From: Casuarina equisetifolia
Taxonomy: Eukaryota > Streptophyta > Magnoliopsida > Fagales > Casuarinaceae
DNA: 64,000 bases
Direction of reading: 5' to 3'
Assembly: GCA_028551475.1 (NCBI GenBank)
Contig: CM052361.1
Span: forward strand, 9,865,501-9,929,500
Part shown: one piece after another, positions 26,263-39,930 of the stretch
Position numbering within the stretch: the stretch's first letter is position 1
Layout of the letters: the number at the start of each line of letters is the position of its first letter
The notes under the pieces: generated by a model
The model's database searches: none
Told to the model about the DNA's origin: nothing
The model's input: the letters and a program-made list of their open reading frames with translations, nothing else
Translations under genes and position numbers: made by a program

Positions 26263-29200
26263 TCACCTTCGTCGTGCAGAATTCGAATGCTGGTGAGCTT
26301 TGCTGTCGTTCCGTATCCTATCAGCATACATGGGCAGTCGTATGATCTCATGTATCTCGTTCAACAATACGTCCTCAGTGATATTGTCTTTTATGCTCCG
26401 CATCACCTGTGTTTTAGTTAGCAAGAACCTTCTTTAGATATATTTGACTTTGATTATATGTATAACGAACTTCACAAAGTTGAGTTATTTATACCTTCCT
26501 GTATGTATTCCAATCGTTTGGAGTTGTTTTATCCGTTCTGATCCGCATGCACATCCATACATTTTGTTCAGAATCCCATGAACACTCAATAATTTTTCCG
26601 GAATATAAAGCCGGTTCTGGTCCATCTGTGTCAGTTTTAAACGCTGGTGAGAAATCTGAAGCAAGAAAATATATAACCCATATCCATACCCCTATCCATA
26701 TGTATACGTACACCTATATACACTTAAAAATAGCTCAATATTGATAAGATGTGAAACTACGAAAATAGATGGAGAATGAAAGCAATAAAAATTCAATCTC
26801 GTCTGTTAAAGCCTGGCCCTTGATGTCTTTCTTTCCTTTTATTTCTCTTAGTGCTACATATCGATCATCTAAACTGAAGAGCCAACATTAGCGCTCTAAA
26901 AAAACATATTGTCTACCCCATCATCCAAACAAATAGGAAAATTTTGAGAAACAAGAGAAGCAAACAAGTTGGAGAAGGTATTAAAGCATGTCAAAAGTAA
27001 ATTTCAAATCAACAATGCCGCGAACATGGTACATGTTACCAATTTCATATCTTTTGCGGTATCTCTAATATCCTCCAGGTTGACATTGTACGTACAGTGT
27101 CAGACAATAGCATGTTCCATCGAAAATATTAAGAACCAACAACGTTTCTAATTTTTCACAGCACTAGCACGCATCTATCTTACTTCTTAGCCCCTCCTAA
27201 GGCAGGTAACGCTGACCAGTCACAGGAAAACAATCGCATAACACAAAATACCTCCAATCCAACTACGTATAAATTGGTTACTCGAATTCCTATGCTATAC
27301 CCTCTGTTCAGACCATAAAAGCTGGTAGTGGTGGGAATGCCCAATGGGAAGATAGGTTACACAAAAAATATTATAGTCCAATTTTATTCATTTTATCTAG
27401 GAGATTAATTAAAAAGACAAATCAAAATTCTTATTACCATACATGTTTTTTATAAACACATCCATAACTAAAATCGTAGTACTGTTTTGTCCCATCAATT
27501 TAAGAAGAATCCAGGTGTGTTTGTTAAAAATGGCTTCATAGATAAGCTAACCCAAGATTCTCAATCAATTATTGATTCATGAGAATGTATCACATTATTA
27601 GCAAAGAAAATTCATGTAAATGATGCAATGGGAAGAAAAAAAATGGAAAGAGAAGAAAAATCCATTGACCTCTGAATACAACCCTATTATTCCCTTCCAT
27701 CATTTTCTTCTTCCCCCGTTCATACAGAAAAAGTAGCTGACGATCATCCTCATCTATCTGTCCACAAAAATAGCTCGTGTCAATAACCCATCTCGGTGAT
27801 AACTTGAAGCCCACATGGGGAGAGAAGAGAAAGATAAACAAAGCAATAACTAAAACTAGTAAAATATATTTGATATTACGACCTCAAATAAAAAGTCAAC
27901 TGAATTCATCTCGGGGTATTTCCATTTCAAGAGGCCTTCATGAGTTCGAGGAATATAAGGATCATCCCAACCCTGCAGACAAATGGATTTTCAGTAACCA
28001 TTTCTGTAAAACCTTAGAAAAAAATTACAAATTTAGCTTGACTATGTAAAAAGTGATTTTATTTCCCCAAATGACCTAGGATATGGTATGCATGGCAGGC
28101 AACAGTTTCTCGTAAGTGTCCTCTAATAATTTTGTGAAAAAACACTGTAGTAATTAGAAGGTGATATTTATGGCAGTGTAAACATGCTGAATAATATTCT
28201 TTCTCCAACATGCACTCTGCAGGAAGGTTAGACTACCAAGTAAGATATATGAAAAATATTCAAATTGTATAAGTTGTCAACAATTTCTGATCCGCAATCA
28301 CCTGAAAGATAAGACCATCTGCATCATGTGAAAGCCTTGGAATGAATTCCTTTAAAAGCTTGGTGACAGTAGACAGCAACCAAAAGTCTTTCCTCCTCAC
28401 CTGATACACATTTAAACCAATTCAATAAACAGTCCACCAGAAAAGGATATGGTACAGTGTAGACTTGGATGTTACTTGGAATAACACATACCCTGAATGG
28501 TTCAAGGTCGTATCTGTAATAAGGATTCCTACACTGGTAAATGTTGTGGCGCTCATAATTCCGGGGTTCAATCACCTCCTTCTCCAGCATCTTCCAACGT
28601 TCATAGAAAGGCCGCTGCATAAATATGAAATCATGATACCATTGGTCAATTATTATCCCCAACAAAAAAGGAAAAAAGTAGAAAAGGAAAACAAATCCAG
28701 AAGACGCATACACAAGGAAATACATATTTTGAATCAAGTATAGTGAGGCGATGTTGTTCTGACCATTCTATCACACCAAAAAAATGTCGGAAGCCTATTC
28801 CAGTAACCAAAACGAGAACATAACTAAAACAATGAAATAGTTTGGAGGAAACAAATAACAGGCAAGATACTCTCCTTCACTAGGCAACCTAAAATGACAA
28901 GGCCACAAAAAATTGACAGTAGCATCTCTCATATCTGATTGTATCATACCAAGCAAGAAGAAGCTGACAACATCATCATCACTTTCGATTTGTAGAGGTA
29001 TGTAATGCAAAGATACCATCTAGAACTCCATTTTTGTAAGTGGTTTCACAACTTAGAAAGTCTAAATGTGACTAAACAGATTATAGACTGTTCCACTGCC
29101 AAGTATGCTGCTTAAACAGCAATATTGAGTACTATACTCACCTAATTATTGGAAAATCTTCTACACAACAAATTGTTTTTAATATCAAAGTCTCATGGCA

Positions 29201-32200
29201 AAAGGAAACAACTTAAAAATGAAACGACCAATAATGAATACAGATAGAATGCAAGAGTTTTATACACATGATCTGTCATCAATCTCTAGTGACCCAAAAA
29301 ACTTCCATATCTTCTTCGAAAAGTTATCCACTTGAACAGGCTTGTTTCAAGAACAGTTTAAGGAGACAAACCCCTGGTATAAGTAAAAGCATTTCACAAT
29401 TTACGAGTTTAGGCATCAACTGAAAATATGGACTAGGTTCCAAGTGTTTTCTGTGTCTTCATTTCAAACCTTTTTAATGGGATAGAGAGTTAAAAACACA
29501 TTTTCAGAAACGGCAGTTGAAAGACTTTTTATGGGGTTTTTGAGAAATATCTATGCTATGAAAGAAATAAATACTCCCAAAGCTTTCATTTGACAAATCA
29601 TAAGTTTATATTTTCTGAGATTAAGTTCTTACAAACAAAAAAGAGCAGAGTCTGTAAAAAAGAGAGTAAGTGGATGTGCGTCTGCCCTCAATGAAGGAGA
29701 GGCACGCTCGTATGGACACTGTCCTATTTAAGTGACTGAGTGGCCACCTTAGATCAAGAAAAAGATGGTCAGGCCGAGAGAACATGACCATCATTGTGAG
29801 AAGCTCTTATGTAGCCAACTTTACTTTTCCATTTTTATTTTATTTTTTATTTTTCATTTTTCTTTCTATTGCAACGGGTCCTATACAATTACTATGCAAA
29901 AGGGCTAATGGAATTGAAACAATGAGAACAGTGAAATTTTAGGTCTTGTCCATGTTTGGCCAGCTAGCAGCTAAACCAAGAAGAGAATGAAGAACTGGCA
30001 GATGACTTAAGCAATTGAACCATTTTAGCTTTTACTAGGCCAATCTTTAAAATAAACATTTTTTTCAAAATAATCTGGCTGGAAGCATCAGGAAGTTTTC
30101 AAAGAGTGTGTAGCATTTTTTCCTTTTAAAAAATGATTCATTCCTTAAGAAGTGTATCATTTGTTAAATCTTTTTGAAAACAACAATTTTCTTTTCGAAA
30201 ATGGGAAACAGTTTTCAATAACAAATATAGCCATGACCTATAGATGTAGGAAGAAAAATGAGGACATTGTAGATATCGAGCCACCACCTGCAACTCAGGT
30301 CTTACAACACCAATTATGTTCTTCTATGACATCACACGTTAAAAGAGCATTTTGATGAAAAGTGTAAGCATGTGGAAAGTGGAAAAGAAATGCATGAGGG
30401 GCAATATAGTGAACAAATTAAAAAATAAAATAAATCCACGAATAGCTGAAATGGGTACTAGTTGAAAACAGATAACAGAACGTAAACAACAAATATCTTG
30501 AGCGGCTCAGATAAGCCATGTTTCCAACACTTCAAAGATAAAGATTGCTCAATAGGAAACTAAAGGAAGAATCAATAAGACAAAGATTCATGTTGCGTGA
30601 TTGAACATTGTCCATGACCCAAACAAACCAAGGTGCACATGTTACCACATTCTTGGCTTAAGTTACCAGATAAGGTGCAAGTAGATAAGATATAAACAGT
30701 GATCTTTTTACATTCACTGCAGAAATTTCAGCAGAAAAATCATGTCATCAGGTGGTATAAATATTTGGTCGAAGTTACCATATCTGTACAAGTAGATAAG
30801 GTACAACGTCATCTTTTCTATTCACCGCAAAATTATTTGTTCACTAAGAATTTACTAGAAACTTTATCATAAACAGTAAAGCTGCCTTTTAAAATAAAAA
30901 AGTTACTGCAACATGAATGAAAAACACAAGCACCGTGCAACATATTCATCATAATTCTTAACTTAAAGTTGTAAATCCAACCTCTATGATAGACACTTGA
31001 TTTATTGCCATAAGATCATAAATTAAGTATCTTCTCTCCTGCTTCTGAGAGTCTGGCAATGTATCAATTATCATCTCCCCGTCAAGTAATGTGAAGTGAT
31101 GAGTCCTATCAGCCAGTCCCTTTAAAACCCAACCAAAAAAAAAGGAGAAAAAGAAAAAGAAAAAGGTCAGATGTGATATAATCTATAAAAGCAGGACCAA
31201 TCCAACCAATATAATAAGAGAAAGGATCAATTCATGCATACATCATTTGTGTTTCTGCAAGGGAACCTCATCTGGACCCGCCGAAAATTAAAACTCCTAT
31301 CAATCAAGTAACACCCATCTATTGTTATTAACATCATATATCGTGTTCCATCAGCTTTCCAGGTGGCATAATAATAACGCTGCCTTAACAGTTGCAAATT
31401 GTCCCTGCACGCCAGAAAGAAGGAACTCAATCTTACAGTTGATAAGAGTCAAGAGAAAGACCGAATGAAAAAGAACTTCTGTGATCAATTGTGACATACT
31501 GCCTGCTGATCTGTATAAATTACAATCTAGCAGGGCTACTATGATATGTCAAAAGATTCTCTTAAACATTAGAACTTCTGGTGCCACAATCTTTTATGCT
31601 AAGGACAATATTACAGAGTCTGAATCACATGCACCACACGCATGTGTCCACTTTTGAAATATTACCAATATCCTACAGTAAAGCAAATTAACAGCAGCCA
31701 TGAAAAATGGGAGACTGATATTTCTATTGAGATATCCAGTTCCATAAATTTTGGAAATTTGAACATGTAAGGCAGTCGTAGCCATCAATAGAAAGGAGTA
31801 TCAGATGATTTCTAATCTCAAAGGTTAAACAGGAATAAAATAGGTCAAATTGTAACTTTGACGTCTTTGGTGGAAAATTATTAGTGTGTTTCCAAAATAA
31901 GTTTGACTAGGATTTTCCAGGATTTTTTAGACTTGGGAAGTGGTTTATAAGGTTTCAAGCTAATCAACCAACCACTTGCCTAGCTCTGCATAAATATACT
32001 CCAGCATCAAGAATATACAAAACTAGTTGCATGGCATATGTTCTCTTCACCGAGTATATGAGAAGTTATAGAAATTCACATTCAGTAGTTACATTGAACT
32101 TAAGTTCAATAATCATTCCCTTCCCCATAACTCAACTACATTTGATAACTCATAAAACACATTCCAATCAGTTAAATTTTCTATATTTTGTTAGGTTCAC

Positions 32201-35200
32201 ATGAAGAATATTCTACAAGTTTATGAAGTCCCAAACATTAAAGAATGTTATAATATACCAACCTCATAATAAAGTTGAAAAACTTTTTATCAACTTAAAC
32301 TCTTGGGACTAATGATTTTTAATCATTAAAAAGATAAAATTTTAGAAGAGAGTGGAATTCAAATCCCAACAAATTCCCTACCTTCACCAAACTCCAAAGA
32401 GATGTAATTACTTGGACCTTTTAAGCAGGATGGTAATATGCAAGGTCATTGGCACAAGTTTTATCTAAATGTGAAGAGATTTTTAAAATGTCTTTTCAAT
32501 TAGTTTCATTTCTACTGCCAAAAGATGTCATAATACCAGATATTTTAGAGATATATGAAATTACTAACTGAAGTATTCACACAAGCTAGTAACAATGAGC
32601 TTTACGTTGTTTTCACCTCGCTGCTTGTAAAACATAACAGGCCTATTATTGTACAGGTAGGAAGAGAAGAAAAAGTGTGAAAGAACCTTAAAATACCAAG
32701 CAATGAGGAAGTAATAAAACTACCACACATTTGAAGTGTCAAGCAAAGACGAATAAATATCCAGATAAAAGTTCAAACATTATACTGCTGCACTCAAATT
32801 TCATCAAGCAAAATATACCTGGCTTACACAATCTAGCAAAGTCAAAACAAAAGCGACACAAAATAGCATAATCATCTGTTTCAAAATGAAATGGCAAGCA
32901 ACAAAAGTAACCATGATAAAAACAACATATGTCAGTTATTCATTTTGCAATTTGACTATATCACAAGCTGCATTATAATAAGCATTCTCCTCCACATACA
33001 AATCTCTTGCATGCCTAAAAGCATAACAGAAAGAACAGTAACAGACATTATTTCCAAGACAATTTTTTGCCTATTTCACAACCAGTGACGCTTTTTCTTG
33101 TCACTTAATTGATAAAGTAAAAAAGAACCACATGACTGCTTTTAGTCACTTAATTGATAAAACAGAAAAGAACCACACAAAAACATATTCAAAAAAGACA
33201 AAGATAAAATCGAACCGGTTCAGAGAAACTGGATGAGACCCTGGAAATTGTGTATTTCCTCTTGCCTGAAATTAAGGAGGAGGGGGGGGGGGGGGGGGGG
33301 GGGGGAGGAGAAAGTCAGAAAAAACACAAAAAAAAATCAAGTAAATGAAAAAGCAAGACATAACATGATGAAGCAGCAAGCATGCAAAGAATATCTTAAT
33401 GGTCTGAAAGCATTATTGTAATAACAGTATCAAACATAAGAGTTGTCTGAACATCCAGAAAGAAATGTTGGAAGAACAGTGGAATGGGTAAGCTATAAGC
33501 AGCTGTAGCAACATAAATACTCACGGATTTGCAAAGCAAATTATGTAAGAAATGTTAAAACTAAAATTGAGAAACAATGAAAGCAAAGTCTCTAAATATA
33601 AGACTCCTACAAACATCAAAAGCTATAGAGAATGATTTGAAGAGCCTACCCCACCAACCAACTTAAGTGTTTGATAGCAGAAGTGCCGCAGAGAATCCTG
33701 CTGGTCCCTTGGTATCTCATCCCCTAGTATATCATCATTCGTCATCTCTTGTTCATGATTCTCCTGAAACAAATAAAAGCATATCTTAAAACTGTAAAAA
33801 AGATAAATACGTAATGTCAAAGGAATTGTCAAGAAAAGGCAACCTCCCATTTGTCAAATAGCAGCGTCAAAAAATAAGCAAACAAAAATGTCTGATCAGA
33901 TGAAATTCTATTAAGAGGGTACCTTAAAAAGGGTTCCAGGAAGACATATCAACAAAGAACAAGATGTGTAGCAACAAAAGCTCAGTATTTGTATAGTCAC
34001 AAATATGAAATTAGCATCAAACTCCTCGCCATTGTTTCTTAACCGTAAAACATCTTACTTTAAGAATTTTCTGGGGGTCAGTTCAGCACATTCATGGGCC
34101 TAGAACCAACCAAACAAAAACATACAAGAAACAAGTAACTCAATAGCAGACACATTTTTCAGGGAGGAAGTAAAGAGAGCCAAAAAAAAATCAAAGGGTA
34201 AGAAAGAACTTTTCTTTAGTTGATTATCAAACCTCTTTTATTGTATCTGAGGCCACTCTGTAGCCAAAAGGGAGGAGAACAAGGAAATCAACTCTCAGCT
34301 GCAATCAATGGAACCATGACCGTAGCTAGATAACAGCCTACCTATTTGACTTTGTAACAACTTGACAAACTGATCTAATTCAAGAGATGAAAGGTCAATG
34401 ACTCGAGATAACTGAATATTATCCTTTACCCTTTCACTTGCAAAGTGCTTTCCACTTAGAGCAAAAATTTTCCACAGAACAATTGATTCTATAGGCAAAT
34501 AAAAAGACAACCTTCCAGAACCACTGATCAAGCAATATCTTCCTTGTTATCATCTTTCATATTTTAAAAACTAGTATCAGAAACTGTAAATCAATCTTTA
34601 CTCCCAAGACCATGCGTACATGCAAAGGAGCAGCTGAGACCCCATCGTCATCATCATCTGGCAATGCTTCACCGTTAAGATCAAGACCAGAGGATCTTTT
34701 CCACTCTGGAGTGGGTGGGCAAACAACCATCTCAGGTTTTCTTTCATGATAAAATGCATACAAGGCATCAATATAGTCTGCTTTGTAGATTCCTGGAGGA
34801 CGTGCTTCAGCAAACATTTTTATTGCCTGCAACAGTTTAAAATTAGGGATATTTATTCAAAACATCAATCAACAGTTTGCAAGAACAATTAACACCAGAC
34901 CTGAGTGACAGAAATTGGCTGTGAGCGCATGATGTAATTAACTATCATATATCCTGTGCGATTATGCCCATGCGTACAGTGAACAAGAATGTACTTCTTT
35001 GAGTGTTTCTGACGAGAAAGGAATTGCGAGACCTGAAAAGATAAATAACTGAGGTGTTAATACATACACATAAACCTCAAAAGCAATTTGTCAACTAAAA
35101 TATGACAAAACTTAATATTCTCATAAACCTAGAGAAAAGCACATGCTAATTATTCACAACAGATCAATTGAGTTGGGAAAGATCAACCTTTCACACCATG

Positions 35201-38200
35201 GAAAAAATGCTAGAGATAAAAATGTAGTGCACATAGCGTCACATGTAAACATAAAACAGGAACATCTTTGTTTCCTCATTGCTGCTCTATGCAAGAAATA
35301 TAAATTTTAAACACAGAGAACGATATCTCATACATGAGAACGATAGTCAACATAGACCAATAGGAATTCTATACAAGAAGTTAAAACTATTAGACAGCAG
35401 TTTAGATACAGGAAAGACAGGCATGTGTAAAAGAAGAAACCAACCTCAGAGACAAAATTATTTACAGATGCATTATCAGGGACCGCGTCCCTCCCCTTGC
35501 ATTGAATCTAGACAACAAAACAAAATTCAAGGAGAAAAAATTAGAAGAAGAATTTATGAAAATTACCAGCAAAGCCATAACTGGGAAAATAAAACTTACA
35601 GAATAGAAAAAATAAGAGTTACATAATCCAACAATACCTTAACATGCTTGATACCCTCTTTCTTCAAATCTGTTGTTGGATAGTAACGAGAGGTGTTCGT
35701 CAAGTCAATCACTAAACCAAGCTGAAAAATAAGCGAACAGACTTATGTATCATTAAACAAAAAAACCAAGGATAAACCTAATTCTTTATGCTAACCCTAC
35801 AACTGTAAAGTGCATGCTTCATCTCCTTATCTTTCTTTTCAAAAGAAAGACAACCTTCATGGTGTACTATGTAACCTTTATGGTATAATCCACCAGAAAT
35901 TCCTCTTTATCAATGAAGTTTTCCCGGACCATTCATAGAAGTAGAAATTCGAAGGAAAATAGTGAGCAAAAAAACACATAAGAAGTTCAGAAGATTTACT
36001 TTTCTCCCTAAAACTCTCTGTTGATGGATCACTTGCTTAAACGAGTATCTTTTACCAGGAACAACATAGTCATTGTACGATTCACTAAGTGGAACCTTGG
36101 AAGGAATCATTCCACATATTTCCTGACCAGCTGCAGGGCAGTCCAACCAACCTGCACATAGAGAACAAAATCTTCGAAAAAAGATTTTACAAAAGACAAA
36201 TGCATAATAAAAGAGACTAAGAATGAGAGCGGAAGGGGGAAGGAAAAAAAATGGAAAACCAAATTATGCTCTATGTTGATATAAAAAATGATAATTTGGG
36301 TATCACTGTCCAGTTGCTTCTACAAGATTGCCAAGAGGCATACGGAGGAGGGAAGGAACAAATAAGAAAATGATTATTATTTATTTTTAAGACAATGAAA
36401 ACCACATGAACAACGTGAAAGCTCCAATTCCTAGATGTTAGAATCAGGTGCTATCATTACACCATAAGCCATATCTAATAGTGACGGTGCAACTTTATTT
36501 CCCTATTCTGATAGTATAGAACCCTGCATTTTATGTTGCAGGTGGGCTGGAGAGGCTTCGCAGTGCACATAAGGCATACCAGCGGATGGACAGTCAAGCA
36601 CCAATACCACGTTGAAAAAGAATCCGAACCCCCCCCCCCTCCCCCCTTTTGAAGAAAAGCTAACACAATAGCAAGTCCCTATTGCAACACATGATCTTCA
36701 TTTTCCCCATTAGAGATATACTTTGCCAGCCACAATTATGACTCCGTTAAAAAATGGCCATACTAAACACGAAGCAGCCAGTCAAGATATTCTTAACCTC
36801 TCCACGAGTACAAGTCTTTATTACATAGTTACTAGATGACTTGCTTCGTACAAGGTTTATACCTAGGGAGAAAACAACAGCAGCAGCAATAACAATAACA
36901 ATAACAACCACAGCAATATTTCATAAGCATGCCCATCTCTGTAATGAAACTACTCAAATAATGTGTAGCTATTAATCATATCTAGCTGCAAAGTTCTATT
37001 CATCAACAAGATTGTCTTTTTGCAGTTCTGAAAGCAGCATTCTGGCACTGATAATAACAAGCTCCACTAAATCCAATTCCTAAAACAAACACAAATCCTG
37101 CAAAATTAAATATCTTAGATATCCAACCAATTAATAGATAATTTCAGAGCTTTCAAGGATATCTAACTCCAAAGTTGATTGCATATTTGCCTTCAGTGGC
37201 AAATAAAAATGATCCACCCTTTGTTTCAGTTCAATAAATTGAACCTCATCAGAGAGTCTTTAACAATTTTGGTAAATTCAATTCACCAACTTTTGGTGTA
37301 GTGTTTGCATTTTATATGAACTCACTCATGTCAGAATGCAGTAGCATTGATGCAAATCAAAAATTTATGCTGCCAAGCACCGCTACCCCATTCTTTCTTT
37401 CAAACAATGGACCCAGATTACTCAAAATTAAACATCTTAAAACTGGAACAATGGATGAATGATATAAGATTTGGTGCAATAAGAACCAATTCATAGATAG
37501 AACATAAATTTCTTAGAAACAATAAGAGGTTAACATTATATGACTCACAACATGATTCCAAAGAACTTAAATGTAGAAATGCATTATTAATAACCAAGTC
37601 TAGAGACTTTTGCATTCATAAGATGCTACATTGTTCATGATTAATGGCTAAGCATATTCCAATTCTAACAGGAAATATGTTGAATCAACTAAAAAACCTA
37701 CCAGGGGGGAGCCTGCTTTTATCATAAAACTTCACGTTTTTTGGCTGAAACAGTTGGTCATATGCAGGCTGCTGAGATACATGCATCGGTCTGTCGTCTG
37801 AACGTTCTAGTTTCAATCGCTTTCGTCTTTCCTCACGCTCCTAAAATAAAAGGCACTGAAGATCAGCTATTATACATGATATGTGAAAATGCAAAAACAA
37901 ATAGATAACAAGTTTAATAACCAAAGTACGACAGCCCATAAAGCCTCATTCTTATCTGAGAATGCACATGTGTGAATGGGAGAGAGAGAGAGAGAGGACA
38001 GGATTATATTGTAACACTTAAACCAGGAGATAAGACATCCAATTTCATGAAGAAGGAGAGTTCCAAATAACAAAAACAATAAAACGCATGACAAACATTC
38101 AGGTCTTAATGAATTCCAAATGATAAAAAGGATCTTTTTCCTTCAGATGAAGAAGATAACCAGGTTGATTTAAACTTAATCTGATACAGTCCAGAAACTG

Positions 38201-39024
38201 TACCTAACCATTACTGGAATTATTCCATCATTCGCATAAAAAATAGAAAGAAAGAACATCAAGTTTTAGTACCAAAGCCACTCATATACTTTAATAAAAG
38301 TATGTACCTGTGTAATATTACCAATGTAGAGAAATTTCAACTGGTTATCCATTAAAGTGAACGGATGGAAAGACACAGATTGATAAATCGACAGAGATCA
38401 ATATTCGAAAGAAAAAAAAAGGGGGGGCTATCTTTTTCTTTTGCTGAGTAATTATGATGAGGTGTTGTAAAGGCTAATTAACTCAAGCTCACCCCAAATA
38501 GAGTACTCGTGTCCTGAATCCATGAAGTGGTGGATTCGAAACTTATGCATTCCTGAGATAAGAATCTTTACCCAAACATGTTTTAAGGACAGTATAATTA
38601 GGAAACACATAAAAGCATAATGCAACAAACAAAATGGACCAAACCAGCCTCATAGCCAATTTCAATGGCATGAGCAATAGCAGCAACTAAATTCTAGCCA
38701 AGTAGATAAGAATAGAAGAGCCCCAAGGGAAAAGGGTTCATTTTAAAGTCATGCAAATCCTCCGCCAATGTCTGAAGACTGTATGGCCGAGGCAGATCAG
38801 TTTCCAGAATAGATAAAGAGAGAAATTCCAGTTATCATGAGTGAGAACAAACAAATTCATCGAGGGAATTGGGGAAGGTTTGTCAAGGCAGAAAAAAAAT
38901 GGAGTACCCGGCGTGCTATATCAACTGCAGACTCTATACGTTCTTCTGGCGCACTGTATTCTTCGATATGTTGTTCAATGATATCCTCATCTTCTTCTGG
39001 TACTGGTGAGGCATTTAAATCCAT
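26263..39024 (-). CDS. Bifunctional mRNA-capping enzyme
   Basis: Seventeen exons join in frame: 39024-38908, 37840-37702, 36151-36000, 35721-35638, 35507-35445, 35032-34901, 34826-34620, 33763-33650, 33265-33216, 31404-31242, 31119-30982, 28614-28492, 28400-28302, 27972-27883, 27757-27670, 26625-26495 and 26406-26263, giving 677 residues. It adds the 5' guanosine cap to nascent RNA polymerase II transcripts in the nucleus. The N-terminal half is a cysteine-phosphatase RNA triphosphatase with loop HCTHGHNRTG (Cys204). The C-terminal half is a guanylyltransferase with KADGTR, whose Lys369 is the expected GMP-linked residue, followed by RSFNFRRVQMRFP, LLDGEMI, DGLIFQ and LLKWK motifs and an OB-fold end. 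Plants add an N-terminal acidic extension (MDLNASPVPEEDEDIIEQ). The ninth exon is only 50 bp and has donor GTTCGA. It is the longest gene in the window, 12.8 kb, because of large introns. Confidence 0.96.
30662..30840. repeat. Imperfect direct repeat in capping-enzyme intron
   Basis: Two related stretches of about 70 bp, about 30662-30732 and 30773-30840, share GTTACCA, CAAGTAGATAAG and a CATTCACYGCA-like phrase. They lie in the 2.4-kb intron between the exons at 31119-30982 and 28614-28492. Confidence 0.6.
33099..33178. repeat. Two-copy 44-bp tandem repeat
   Basis: TCACTTAATTGATAAA followed by AAAAGAACCACA occurs twice, from about 33101 and 33145, just beyond the 50-bp ninth exon of the capping enzyme. 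Confidence 0.75.
33282..33305. repeat. 24-nt poly-G run beside a capping-enzyme exon
   Basis: An uninterrupted G run lies just upstream, in the sense of transcription, of the 50-bp exon 33265-33216. On the transcript it reads as C-rich, ending about 16 nt before the exon and so within its polypyrimidine tract. Confidence 0.85.
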
Positions 39025-39930
39025 GGCAACAATCATTCAACTTCCACCAACAGCATTTGCCAGAGCGGAATTCTGAACAGCCACAAGTCTCTCACTTCGT
39101 CGGGAATAGTGAAGTCCCTCGCTGCATCGTTTTTATCGTAGTCTGTATTAGCTCATCGTGTTCAAGCAAGAAACCACCTAACATTTTCAAAACTAACCAA
39201 CTGTACAATTCCCTGAAGAATTTTTCTAGCAGCCACCACAGTTCAACTAAAGCACCAAGAAATGACAAATTAGAGCACCGGCATTTAATCACGAACGGTG
39301 ATAGAATATAGGGGAAAAAAATAAAAAAAAGTTCTAATTTCTCATACTAAATAACAACGCTAACATATGCGTGATTGCTCAGGCAGCGGGACACAGCTTA
39401 ATCAAGCACGCAGTTATTATTTTTCCTTGAACAAAAATGATAGTTTCCCCAGGCTCCAGGCGACACGAATATCTAAACATTCGACACTTATTCCAACTTC
39501 ACTTTCTTGCATTTTGCCAGCCTCCAAACGCCATACAGACACGGAGAGGCACACGACCACAACCCTAGGCAACGCAATTCAAACGCCGAAAAAACGCGGA
39601 GGGGAAAAATCAAGCGGAGCAGCGAACCTGAGAAAGAATGCAATCGAGGACAGAATTCTCGCCGAACGGCGGATCCAACCCGCCGGCGAGGTTCAGCTTA
39701 AGAAGCTAATTTCCACCCCGGCACATAAACTGAGGTACTCCACGATCAGAAACAACCGAGATGGCTCCTTCCACGGTGACACAAGACAACGAAAACCCGT
39801 CAGACGGAGTCCGCTCGGCACTGGAAGTTCTCGTCCAAACCCTAGCGACAGAGCGACAGGGCGAGAGAGAGAGAGAGAGAGAGAGAGACCGGGGGAGGGT
39901 TTTTTCGGATTAGAGAGAGAAGCAAAGGTT
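39025..39930 (-). promoter_or_regulatory. Probable leader and promoter of the capping enzyme
   Basis: GC content rises at 39500-39900 as in a 5' gene end. A (GA)13 run at 39863-39888 would be a CT tract on the transcript or core promoter. A leader intron is plausible, with a candidate acceptor TTCAG near 39072, but I could not settle it. The 191-codon open frame on the opposite strand at 39367-39942 is low-complexity and not called. Confidence 0.4.
39863..39888. repeat. (GA)13 microsatellite
   Basis: Perfect GA dinucleotide run about 840 bp upstream of the capping-enzyme start codon, in the region likely to be its promoter or leader. GAGA runs in plant promoters are bound by BPC proteins; use here is unproven. 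Confidence 0.85.
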
